Positions 8,347 through 16,022 of a DNA stretch of 64,000 nt are shown here, one piece after another. Below the pieces are notes generated by a model. It ran no database searches. It saw nothing but the letters and a program-made list of their open reading frames with translations, and was not told the origin of the DNA. The stretch's first letter is position 1, and every line of letters begins with the position of its first letter. The DNA is from Delftia sp. PS-11 (GTDB taxonomy: Bacteria; Pseudomonadota; Gammaproteobacteria; Burkholderiales; Burkholderiaceae_C): positions 1 to 64,000 of the forward strand of contig NZ_JACSYA010000004.1 of NCBI RefSeq assembly GCF_029870285.1, in the 5' to 3' direction. Position numbers and translations under genes: made by a program.

Positions 8347-9341
8347 CGGCTGCCGCCTGGCGCGCCCGCGCGGGCCGGTGGCTGCGCCGCACGCTGGCCG
8401 TGGCGGCGCTGCTGCCTGCCGGGCTGGTCTGGGCCTCGCCGGCGCCAGCCGATTGTCCGCCTGCTGCCCGCATGCCGACGCAGGCCGAACTGCGGACCCT
8501 GCAGCGCGAGGCCCGCGACCGGGGTGTGCTGTGGCGCATCGAGCATGAGGGCCGCACCAGCTGGCTGTATGGCACGGTGCACATGGCGCGCATGGGCTGG
8601 AGCGTGCCCGGCCCCACGGTCATGGCGGCGCTGCGCGCCTCCGACAGCCTGGCGCTGGAGCTGAACCTGCTGGACCCTGCCGTGGCGCAGGCGCTGCAGC
8701 AGGGCCTGCGCGCGCGGCCCGATGCAGCGCCGCTGCCCGAAGACCTGGAGCGCCGCCTGGCCGCGCAGTCGCGCGCGGCCTGTGCCGGGCCTGAACTGGC
8801 CGCATTGCGGCCCGACGCCCAGGTCATGACGCTGCTGGCGATGGCGGGCCGGCGCGAGGGGCTGGACCCCGCCTATGGCATCGATCTGTCCCTGGCAGGC
8901 GTGGCCACCGCCCTGGGCAAGCCGGTTCTGGGCCTGGAAACGCCCGAGCGGCAGCTGCGCGAGCTGGTGTCCGACGATCCCGCCCGCATCATCCGCAGCG
9001 TGGCCTCCGGCCTGGAACAACTGGAGCGCGGCAGTGCCAGCAGCATGCTGTCCAGCATCGCCCAGTCCTGGGCCGATGGCCGGCTGAACCTGCTCGAAAG
9101 CCTGCCCGAATGGTGCAACTGCGTGCAAACCCGTGCCGAGCGCGCCGACTACGCGCGCTCCATTGACGGACGCAACCCCGGCATCGCCCAGGCCATGGCG
9201 CAGCAGATGCGCGCGGGCCGCAGCATCTTCGCGGCCGTGGGCGCCCTGCACATGGTCGGTCCCCAGGGGCTGCCAGCCCTGCTGCAGGCCCGGGGCTTCA
9301 GACTGCAGCGCGTGGCGCTGCCGCCGCCCGGCACACCCTAG
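8343..9341 (+). CDS. TraB/GumN family protein, secreted
   Basis: 332 residues with an Arg-rich N-terminus and a signal-like hydrophobic segment (TLAVAALLPAGLVWASPA). The TraB/GumN signatures are present: TSWLYGTVHM near the start, SLALELNLLD, YGIDLSLAGVATALGKPVLGLET and a C-terminal SIFAAVGALHMVGPQGLPALLQARGF. The conserved His and Glu residues of this Tiki/TraB fold are retained. These proteins are suspected envelope metalloproteases. The start overlaps the FAH stop by ATGA, so translation is coupled, which is an unusual pairing. Confidence 0.85.
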   Translation: MTAAAWRARAGRWLRRTLAVAALLPAGLVWASPAPADCPPAARMPTQAELRTLQREARDRGVLWRIEHEGRTSWLYGTVHMARMGWSVPGPTVMAALRASDSLALELNLLDPAVAQALQQGLRARPDAAPLPEDLERRLAAQSRAACAGPELAALRPDAQVMTLLAMAGRREGLDPAYGIDLSLAGVATALGKPVLGLETPERQLRELVSDDPARIIRSVASGLEQLERGSASSMLSSIAQSWADGRLNLLESLPEWCNCVQTRAERADYARSIDGRNPGIAQAMAQQMRAGRSIFAAVGALHMVGPQGLPALLQARGFRLQRVALPPPGTP

Positions 9342-9415
9342 CCCTGCCCGCCGCCGCAATCACTACAACCCCAACGCGGCGCACAAGATATCCATACCAC
9401 CCACAGGAGACAACG

Positions 9416-10390
9416 ATGGACCGCAGACAATTCCTGGCCGCGATGGCGGCCTCTTCGGCCGGCCTGGCCGCGCCCTTTGCGCAGGCGCAGGACTGGCCCG
9501 CCAACCCCATTCGCTGGGTTGTGCCCTATCCGCCGGGCGGCGGCACCGACGTGCTGGCGCGCACCGTGGCCGAGGCCATGCGCCAGACGCTGAACCAGAC
9601 CATCGTCGTGGACAACCGCCCCGGCGCATCGACCAACATCGGCGCCCAGATTGTGGCCACGGCCAAGCCGGACGGCTACACCATCATGTCGGCGGACAAT
9701 GCCGTGCTGGCCTTCAATGAGCACCTGTTCAGCAAGCTGTCCTACCATCCCGAGAAGGACTTCACCTATATCGGCGGCATCAGCCGCTTCCCGATGGCGC
9801 TGGTGGTCAATCCGGCCTTCGAGGCCCGCAACTTCAAGGAATTCCTGGCCTACGTGAAGTCGCATCCGGGCCAGGTCAACTATGCATCGCCCGGCAATGG
9901 CTCGCCCCACCATCTGGCGATGGAGATGTTCAAGAAGCGCACCGGCACCTTCCTGACCCACATCCCTTACCGGGGCGCAGCGCCCGCGCTGGCCGATGTG
10001 ATGGGTGGTCAGGTGCCCTGCATGTTCCTGGACCTGGCCTCGGGCCTGCCCGTGATCCTGTCAGGCAAGGTGCGCGCGCTGGCCATCGGCACGGGCAAGC
10101 GCCTCCTCAGCCTGCCCGACCTGCCGACGCTGGCCGAAGTGGGCGTGCCCGACTCCGAGGTCTATGCCTTCCAGGGCCTTCTGGGCCCGGCACACATGCC
10201 GGCCGCCGTCGTGCAGCGGCTCAACGCCGAGCTCAACAAGGCCCTGGCCAGCGCGCCGGTGGCCAAGCGCATGATGGACTTCGGCATGGAGGCGCTGCCC
10301 GGCACGCCCGAGCAGTTCCTGGCCATGTCGCGCGCCGAGTCCAAGCGCTGGGGCGCCATCATCAAGAGCGCAGGCGTCAAGCTCGACTGA
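9416..10390 (+). CDS. Bug-family tripartite tricarboxylate receptor
   Basis: 324 residues. The N-terminus MDRRQFLAAMAASSAGLAAPFAQAQ is a Tat-like or Sec export signal. The mature protein shows the Bug signatures: VVPYPPGGGTDVLART, NRPGASTNIGAQIV, KPDGYTIM, YASPGNGSPHHLAMEMF, IPYRGAAPALADVMGGQV, and LPDLPTLAEVGVP. It is a periplasmic carboxylate-binding receptor. No TctA or TctB membrane components are adjacent, which is common for Bug proteins in this group. Its stop is three bases from that of the convergent oxidoreductase gene. Confidence 0.9.
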   Translation: MDRRQFLAAMAASSAGLAAPFAQAQDWPANPIRWVVPYPPGGGTDVLARTVAEAMRQTLNQTIVVDNRPGASTNIGAQIVATAKPDGYTIMSADNAVLAFNEHLFSKLSYHPEKDFTYIGGISRFPMALVVNPAFEARNFKEFLAYVKSHPGQVNYASPGNGSPHHLAMEMFKKRTGTFLTHIPYRGAAPALADVMGGQVPCMFLDLASGLPVILSGKVRALAIGTGKRLLSLPDLPTLAEVGVPDSEVYAFQGLLGPAHMPAAVVQRLNAELNKALASAPVAKRMMDFGMEALPGTPEQFLAMSRAESKRWGAIIKSAGVKLD

Positions 10391-10393
10391 GCT

Positions 10394-12475
10394 TCAGGCC
10401 GCCAGCCGCTGCACCTGCACCGCGCAGTCGTAGAAACTCGGTGCGCGGCCCAGATCGGTCAGGCGCTGGTGGGTGAGTTCGTTGACATTGGTGCCGTTGT
10501 CGCCGTGCTTGCGCCACCAGATGCCCAGGCCGTTGACCACTCCCTTGCGCGCGCGGCCATTGATGCTGGCATGGCACTCATAGCTGCCCCGGTCGTTGAA
10601 CACGCGCACCCGGTCGCCATCGGCCACGCCGCGCGCGGCCGCGTCCTCGGGGTGCAGCTCCACCAGCGGGCGGCCTTCCATGGCGCGCAGGCTCTTGACG
10701 TTGGCAAAGCTGCTGTTGAGGAAATTGCGCGCGGGCGGCGAGATCATGGCCAGCGGGTAGCGCGCGTCTGTATCGCCTGTTTCGTAATTGGGCAGGTAGT
10801 CCGGCAGCGGATCGAGGCCGCGCCGCGCCAGCTCGGCGCTGGCGAATTCGCAGCGTCCCGAAGGCGTGGCAAACCCCCCTTCGGCAAACGGCGCCTCGGG
10901 CAGCTTCAGGGTGGTGAAGCCCTGCTCCAGCAACTGCGCGAAATCCACGCTTGCATCGGCAAAAGCCTCGTGGCACAGCTGCTCGTCGCTGGTGTGGAAA
11001 TGGGGCGCGGCAAAGGCGGCGTCATGCCCGGCCATCCGGGCGGCCAGGTCGCGGAAGATCTGCGCGTTGCTGCGCGCCTGGCCCAGCGGCGCGATGGCGG
11101 GGCGGTTGAGCAGCACATCGGTGTGGCCGTAGCTGCCATGGATGTCCCAGTGCTCGATCTGCGTGGTCGCAGGCAGCACATAGTCGGCCATATCGGCCGT
11201 ATCGGTCATGAACTGCTCCAGCACCACGGTGAACAGATCCTCGCGCGCAAAGCCTGCGACCACCTTGGCCGACTCGGGCGCCACCGCCACGGGGTTGCTG
11301 TTGTAGACCACGATGGCCTGCACTCTGGGGCCGAATGCTGCATCGCCCGGGTGCAGCAGCGCATCGCCGATGGTGCTCATGTTGATGGTGCGCGGGCGGC
11401 GCTCGCCCAGCAGCTGCGGCATCTGCAGCCGCGCGCGCTGCGCAGGCAGGGCGCCTGAGCTGGACAGCAGCAGGCCGCCCGCGCGGTGGCGCCAGGCGCC
11501 GACCAGGGCCGGCAGGCAGGCGATGGCGCGCACGGCGTTGCCGCCCCCACGCGCGCGCTGCACGCCATAGTTCAGCCGGATGGCGGCGGGCGCAGCCGTG
11601 CCATAGTCGCGCGCCAGCTGGCGGATCTGCTCCACGGGCAGGCCGCAGACCTGGGCTGCGCGCTCGGGCGCCCATTGCAGGGCGCGGGCCTTGAGTTCCT
11701 CCCAGCCCAGCGTGTGGCGCGCGATGTAGTCATGGTCCAGCCAGCCGTGCACGATCAGCTCGTGCATCAGTGCCAGCGCCAGCGCAGCGTCGGTGCCGGG
11801 CAGCAATTGCAGATGCTCATGGCACTTGTCGGCGGTTTCGGTCTTGCGCGGGTCGATGCACACCAGGCGCGCGCCCCGGCGCTTGGCTTCCTGCGCATAG
11901 CGCCAGAAGTGCAGGCTGCTGCCGATGCTGTTGCTGCCCCAGATCACGATCAGCCGGCTCTCGGTGAAATGCTCCACGCGCATGCCCAGCTTGCCGCCAT
12001 AGGTCAGCGCCAGGGCTTCGCCGCCGGCGCTTGAGCAGATGGTGCGGTCCAGCAGCGAGGCGCCGAGCTGGTGGAAAAAGCGCCGGTCCATGCTCTCGCC
12101 CTGCACCAGGCCCATGGTGCCTGCGTAGCTGTAGGGCAGCACGGCCTCGGGGTCGCGCGCGGCGGTGGCCTGCAGGCGCTGCGCGATATCGGCCAGCGCC
12201 TCTTCCCAGGACACGGGCGTGAACTGCCCGCTGCCCTTGGGGCCCGTGCGCTTGAGCGGCGTCAGCACGCGCTCGGGGTGGTAGCTGCGCTCGGTGTACT
12301 TGCTGACCTTGGCGCAGAGCGCACCGCCCGTGTGCGGATGGGCCGGGTTGCCCTGCACGCGCGTGGCGATGCCGTCCTGGACCGTGGTGACCAGCGCGCA
12401 GGTGTCGGGGCAATCGTGGGGGCAGGCTCCCAGAACCTGGGTGGTGGCCTGGGGCAGGGGCGAAGTGGTTGTCAT
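10394..12475 (-). CDS. Molybdopterin-dependent oxidoreductase (MopB family)
   Basis: 693 residues. Cys18, Cys22, Cys26 and Cys54 form the N-terminal 4Fe-4S ligand set (C-x3-C-x3-C-x27-C). The body has the DMSO-reductase family order: SWEEALADIAQRL, YAGTMGLVQGESMDRRFFHQLGAS, VIWGSNSIGSSLHFWRYAQEAKRRGARLVCIDPRKTETA, then a C-terminal molybdopterin dinucleotide-binding domain (ARNFLNSSFANVKSLRAMEGRPLVELHPEDAAARGV). There is no Tat signal and no partner subunit, so it appears to be a cytoplasmic single-chain enzyme of unknown substrate. Confidence 0.88.
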   Translation of the reverse strand: MTTTSPLPQATTQVLGACPHDCPDTCALVTTVQDGIATRVQGNPAHPHTGGALCAKVSKYTERSYHPERVLTPLKRTGPKGSGQFTPVSWEEALADIAQRLQATAARDPEAVLPYSYAGTMGLVQGESMDRRFFHQLGASLLDRTICSSAGGEALALTYGGKLGMRVEHFTESRLIVIWGSNSIGSSLHFWRYAQEAKRRGARLVCIDPRKTETADKCHEHLQLLPGTDAALALALMHELIVHGWLDHDYIARHTLGWEELKARALQWAPERAAQVCGLPVEQIRQLARDYGTAAPAAIRLNYGVQRARGGGNAVRAIACLPALVGAWRHRAGGLLLSSSGALPAQRARLQMPQLLGERRPRTINMSTIGDALLHPGDAAFGPRVQAIVVYNSNPVAVAPESAKVVAGFAREDLFTVVLEQFMTDTADMADYVLPATTQIEHWDIHGSYGHTDVLLNRPAIAPLGQARSNAQIFRDLAARMAGHDAAFAAPHFHTSDEQLCHEAFADASVDFAQLLEQGFTTLKLPEAPFAEGGFATPSGRCEFASAELARRGLDPLPDYLPNYETGDTDARYPLAMISPPARNFLNSSFANVKSLRAMEGRPLVELHPEDAAARGVADGDRVRVFNDRGSYECHASINGRARKGVVNGLGIWWRKHGDNGTNVNELTHQRLTDLGRAPSFYDCAVQVQRLAA

Positions 12476-12565
12476 GGTGAGGCTACGTCTTGTGGTGGCA
12501 GTGCGCGGATGGAGTTGATCTTAGGGCCATGACAGCAGGCCTGGGCACATGCTGCATATGCGAAA

Positions 12566-12584
12566 AGAAATCATTCTCAATATC
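12566..12584. promoter_or_regulatory. Possible Fur-box-like site
   Basis: AGAAATCATTCTCAATATC matches the 19 bp Fur consensus at about 13 positions on the reverse strand. It lies in AT-rich DNA between the oxidoreductase start (12475) and the outer-membrane barrel gene (12643), so it could respond to iron or could simply be AT-rich background. A TTGACA-like hexamer follows at about 12614, without a good -10 at standard spacing. Confidence 0.3.
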
Positions 12585-12642
12585 AGACTTGTCTTATATG
12601 CAAATGCTTTGGATTGACATAAATTCAAAGCAATTTTCCGCT

Positions 12643-13551
12643 ATGGATTGGAAATGCCGTCAGACTATGCTTCATAAATATCTGCACTCGCTAGCTGTTA
12701 CTGCATGCTTTTGGGCGTCCATGCCTGCTTTGGCAGATGTTCCATTGACTGTTGAAGATTTAATCACGGATAAGGGCAAATTCAAGCTTGATCTTTCCAT
12801 TGCATATGCCAATGCCGACAGACAAGGAATATCCACGGGAGGGGACATTATTGTCCAGACGGGGCCTGCTTCCTTCGTGACCCTGCCAACAGTCGTTGGT
12901 GAGCGAATTGGCAACAGCGACATCGCGGTAACCACGGTGGGCTTGCGATACGGAGTGACATCCAAGGCGGAAATTTATGCGAGGGCCAGCTATCTGGCAT
13001 CCAGCCAGCGTAGCAGTGACATGTCAGGGGTATCTTCCAGTCGAGAAAACCGTTTTGCAGACGCCTGGAGTGGCGTCAATTACCGATTCAAGGATGATGA
13101 TGAAAGCCCTGCGCTACTGGGGTTTTTTGAAGTAGCGTTGCGAGAAAAGAATTTTTCCGCAAGCAACAGCTTCCGATCCGCGATGCTGGGGCTGACCACT
13201 TACAAGGCTATTGATCCTGCAGTGTTGTCGCTGACTGTTGGGTATCGATTTGGCCGTGGATTTCGGAAAGGCGATGTCGATTATCGCCCGGGAAATCTTC
13301 TGATGCTAAGTCCATCGGTGGGGTTTGCTGTGAATGAACGCATTACCTTAACGACTGGTCTGCAATGGACGGGGCGACTGGCTGGCAAGGTGGATGGGGA
13401 AAAGCAAGGTATTACGCGCACCAGCACAGATCTGTTGCTTGGGTTGGGGTACGGATTTTCCAAGGGCAACATACTCAATGCCACATTGAAGGCAAATGCG
13501 TCTGGCTATAACGGGACGGAGATTCGGGTTAACTGGTTGTATGCGTTCTGA
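12643..13551 (+). CDS. Outer-membrane beta-barrel protein, FapF/MetA-like
   Basis: About 302 residues beginning MDWKCRQT, then a signal peptide with cleavage after MPALA. A start at 12667 (MLHKY) is equally possible because no strong ribosome site is seen. After a short helical plug-like region (PLTVEDLITDKGKFKLDLS) come alternating strands (VGLRYGVTSKAEIYARASYL, LSLTVGYRFGRGF, LTTGLQWTG) ending in the C-terminal aromatic WLYAF typical of outer-membrane barrels. The closest type I can name is the MetA-pathway/FapF transporter fold. It opens the AT-rich cluster with a C39 peptidase, suggesting a role as the exit pore for the secreted product. Confidence 0.7.
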   Translation: MDWKCRQTMLHKYLHSLAVTACFWASMPALADVPLTVEDLITDKGKFKLDLSIAYANADRQGISTGGDIIVQTGPASFVTLPTVVGERIGNSDIAVTTVGLRYGVTSKAEIYARASYLASSQRSSDMSGVSSSRENRFADAWSGVNYRFKDDDESPALLGFFEVALREKNFSASNSFRSAMLGLTTYKAIDPAVLSLTVGYRFGRGFRKGDVDYRPGNLLMLSPSVGFAVNERITLTTGLQWTGRLAGKVDGEKQGITRTSTDLLLGLGYGFSKGNILNATLKANASGYNGTEIRVNWLYAF

Positions 13552-13661
13552 ATGAAAAAATATCTTTTCTATAAAAAGGGATGATTTTGTTGGTGCTGAT
13601 GCACATCAAAGAGTGCCTCGTAATTAGTGCGAGGTTTGTTTTTAGAGTAGATGGAGTGTAT

Positions 13662-14099
13662 ATGCGCAAATTTAAAAAGGCAATGCTGACATGGCCGTTT
13701 CTGGGGCTGGCTATGACGCAGGTGCAAGCTGGTGAGTCACTTCTTCCTCTTAAAAAAGATCAGCCAGCGGTAGAGTTCAATCAGGCCGAAGTGAATGCGA
13801 TGTTTGATACGGCTGATAAACCTTTGAAGTTGGCGGTTCTGTCTAATAAGGAAATGAAGGAAACAGAGGGTGCTATATTTTGGAACACTGTGGTCTGGAC
13901 TGTTGGAGGTGGCGCGGTTGGTACGGCTTCTTACCTTTGGGTAACGCCAAGCTCTCAATGGGGGTGGAGTGGGGCTGGTACGGCATTTGGTAGCGGTGCT
14001 ACGGCGGGATTCTATAACTCCGTGATTCCTTTAAGAGTTCTGGGAACAGGTGGCGCATTCGTTGCAGGAACATTGGGCGCAGGTTCTTGGTATCGTTGA
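13662..14099 (+). CDS. Secreted precursor with Sec signal and internal double-glycine-type motif
   Basis: 145 residues, GGAG ribosome site 8 bases before the ATG. Residues 1-23 form a Sec signal peptide (KKAMLTWPFLGLAMTQVQA). Residues 24-70 form a charged propeptide ending LSNKEMKETEGA, with Gly70-Ala71 fitting the LSxxEMxxxxG(G/A) leader consensus cut by C39 peptidases. The rest (71-145) is glycine-, alanine- and aromatic-rich (VGGGAVGTASYLW, GAGTAFGSGATAGFYNS, GTGGAFVAGTLGAGSWYR) and weakly charged, as in bacteriocins or aggregation-prone secreted peptides. The outer-membrane barrel lies upstream and a periplasmic C39 peptidase downstream. Carrying two successive cleavage signals is unusual. 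Confidence 0.7.
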   Translation: MRKFKKAMLTWPFLGLAMTQVQAGESLLPLKKDQPAVEFNQAEVNAMFDTADKPLKLAVLSNKEMKETEGAIFWNTVVWTVGGGAVGTASYLWVTPSSQWGWSGAGTAFGSGATAGFYNSVIPLRVLGTGGAFVAGTLGAGSWYR

Positions 14100-14105
14100 T
14101 TTAAT

Positions 14106-14435
14106 ATGGGTTTGGATTTTATATCCAATCCCATATTATCTTTTGAATTGAGGTGGTGCATGGGATGGTATTGTGGTTTTATTTTGCCAATAACAATATC
14201 TGTCGTGATCTTTAATTCTGGATATTTTGCTAGACGTTCGATTGGTAAGACTTGGGGATGTGTTTTGTTTTATGTTTTCTGCGTTTTTTTTATCTCGGTA
14301 GTTATTGGGTTGATTAGTGGGTTGATGAGTGGTGATGTGTTGTCAGTGTTGACATTGGTAAAGCTGTTTGAGATGGGGTTGGTAGGTGTGTTTGCATTTT
14401 TCATCTTCCAATGTGCATCAAAAATGAATTTTTGA
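14106..14435 (+). CDS. Small multi-pass membrane protein
   Basis: 109 residues, very AT-rich, starting 6 bases after the precursor stop. Hydrophobic segments lie at about 14-38, 48-73 and 82-103. No family recognised. Position directly behind the precursor suggests an accessory or self-protection (immunity) protein, which is inference only. About 180 bases of AT-rich, gene-free DNA follow. Confidence 0.55.
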   Translation: MGLDFISNPILSFELRWCMGWYCGFILPITISVVIFNSGYFARRSIGKTWGCVLFYVFCVFFISVVIGLISGLMSGDVLSVLTLVKLFEMGLVGVFAFFIFQCASKMNF

Positions 14436-14615
14436 AAATTAATTTATTGGGATGATTTTACGTTTGCGGATAAATATTATTATTTCTATGATTATATGGT
14501 GGGTTGATTACTGAATGGATGAGTTGATTGATATTTGAAATTAAAATATCTGCTGACTGTTGGTTGTGATGAATGATTTATAGAATTATTGATTGATTTT
14601 ATATGGTGGATCAAT

Positions 14616-15173
14616 ATGCTGAGCTCAGCCTCTTCTCTTTTCATGCTGCGAGACCTGTCATTCGCACATTTCAATTTTCCGCGCTGGCAGTCGCTGCTGG
14701 TCATTACGCTGATTGGCGTTGTGTCGGGGCTGGATTCTGCAGTGCGTGCGCCACCGTCGGGCCTGGTGGCATCTGAGGCAGGTTCTCCGCTGTGGTTGGC
14801 GGTGCTGTTCGCTACTGTTCTCACCTGGGTGAGTTTTCTGATCATCCTCGCGGTATTGCGCTGGTGGATGCGGCGCGGTGGGCGCTGGGACGGGCAGGGC
14901 GATCTGTTCAATCTGTTGGCGGCATCCTGGCTGGTGCCTGATCTGCTGGGCGCTGGGCTGGTGGCGCTGGGCGTGCCTTCGCTGCTGGTGCTGCCGCTGT
15001 GGCTGTATTCGGTGTGGGTAGGGGGCAATGCCTTGTCTGGTGCGATTCCAAGGGCCGGCCTGGGCTACAGCATTGGCGGGATTGCGCTCGGAATATTGCC
15101 CGTACTGCTGCTCTATGGACTGGTGGGCACGGCGGCAGCCCTGCTGGGCGCCGTACCGCCTGCCGGAGGGTGA
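14616..15173 (+). CDS. Polytopic membrane protein, Yip1-like
   Basis: 185 residues with about five membrane segments (WQSLLVITLIGVVSGL, LWLAVLFATVLTWVSFLIILAVL, LFNLLAASWLVPDLLGAGLVALG, LLVLPLWLYSVWVG, IGGIALGILPVLLLYGLVG). The order and the late WLYSVWVGGNALSGA block resemble Yip1-type proteins, a loose family. GGTGGA lies 6 bases before the ATG. GC content jumps upward within its first codons compared with the genes before it. The next gene starts 2 bases after its stop, so it is tightly linked to the C39 peptidase. Confidence 0.65.
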   Translation: MLSSASSLFMLRDLSFAHFNFPRWQSLLVITLIGVVSGLDSAVRAPPSGLVASEAGSPLWLAVLFATVLTWVSFLIILAVLRWWMRRGGRWDGQGDLFNLLAASWLVPDLLGAGLVALGVPSLLVLPLWLYSVWVGGNALSGAIPRAGLGYSIGGIALGILPVLLLYGLVGTAAALLGAVPPAGG

Positions 15174-15175
15174 AA

Positions 15176-15862
15176 ATGCGCAGGCACGCTTGGGGATGGG
15201 GGCTGACGGGTTGGCTGATGGCTTCGCTGACCTGGGCTGGCAACGCGTCCCCGGGTCCGGACGGAGTGCTGCTGGCCAGCCATTCGATCCAAGGACGGGT
15301 TGCAGTCCGGAGTTGGAAGACCCTGCGCGATGAGCGCATCGTCAAGCAAGACCTCGACTATTCGTGCGGAGCGGCTTCGTTGGCCACACTGCTCAATGCC
15401 TACTACGGGCAGTCTGTGACCGAACAGGAGTTGCTGGTTGCGATGAACAAGCAGGATGGCCGCGCCAGCTTCGACGACATGGCGCGTGCCCTGGCGCAGC
15501 GCGGTTTCAAGGCACAGGGTTTTGCGGCCAGTTGGGCGCAACTGGTTCGGTTGAAGATGCCGGTGGTGGTGTATCTCAAGCACCGCAAGGATGATCACTT
15601 TAGCGTGCTGCGCGGCATCAGCGCCGAGGCGGTGTGGCTGGCGGATTCCAGTCTGGGCAACCGCACCTACAGTCGCGCGCAATTTCTGGAGATGTGGCAG
15701 ACCCGTGCGGACAGTGCGAATGCAGAGCTGGCCGGCAAGTTTCTCGCCGTGCTGCCCGATGGCAATGGCGCACAGGCGTCGGCGGATTTTTTCAGCAAGA
15801 CAGTGCGCCGGCAAAGCGCCAATGCCGTGATGCAGCAGGCGTTCCGTCCGGCCGGCCCGTGA
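15176..15862 (+). CDS. Periplasmic C39-family peptidase, FapD-like
   Basis: 228 residues. An N-terminal signal peptide (GWGLTGWLMASLTWAGNA) sends it to the periplasm. The C39 fold follows with Gln58 (oxyanion), Cys64 (DLDYSCGAASLATLL), His141 (DDHFSVLRG) and Asp157 (VWLADSS), so the catalytic set is complete. There is no ABC transporter domain, as in the free-standing FapD of Pseudomonas functional-amyloid operons. A strong GGAGGG ribosome site precedes the ATG. The obvious local substrate is the LSNKEMKETEGA precursor at 13662. Cleavage of double-glycine leaders is established for C39 enzymes. This particular pairing is inference. Confidence 0.85.
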   Translation: MRRHAWGWGLTGWLMASLTWAGNASPGPDGVLLASHSIQGRVAVRSWKTLRDERIVKQDLDYSCGAASLATLLNAYYGQSVTEQELLVAMNKQDGRASFDDMARALAQRGFKAQGFAASWAQLVRLKMPVVVYLKHRKDDHFSVLRGISAEAVWLADSSLGNRTYSRAQFLEMWQTRADSANAELAGKFLAVLPDGNGAQASADFFSKTVRRQSANAVMQQAFRPAGP

Positions 15863-16022
15863 ACCATTGCGCGCGACGGCGTGTGGCGCAGATCCACAAA
15901 ACCCCGAGCGCGCCGCTGCCCTTGCCTGCCGCCGCCGGCACTTGTCTTTATCATGCGGCAGGCATTGGGGCGGCCCGCAAGCGCTGTGGGCGGCCCGCTT
16001 CGCGATGAAGGCAGGTAAGTTC

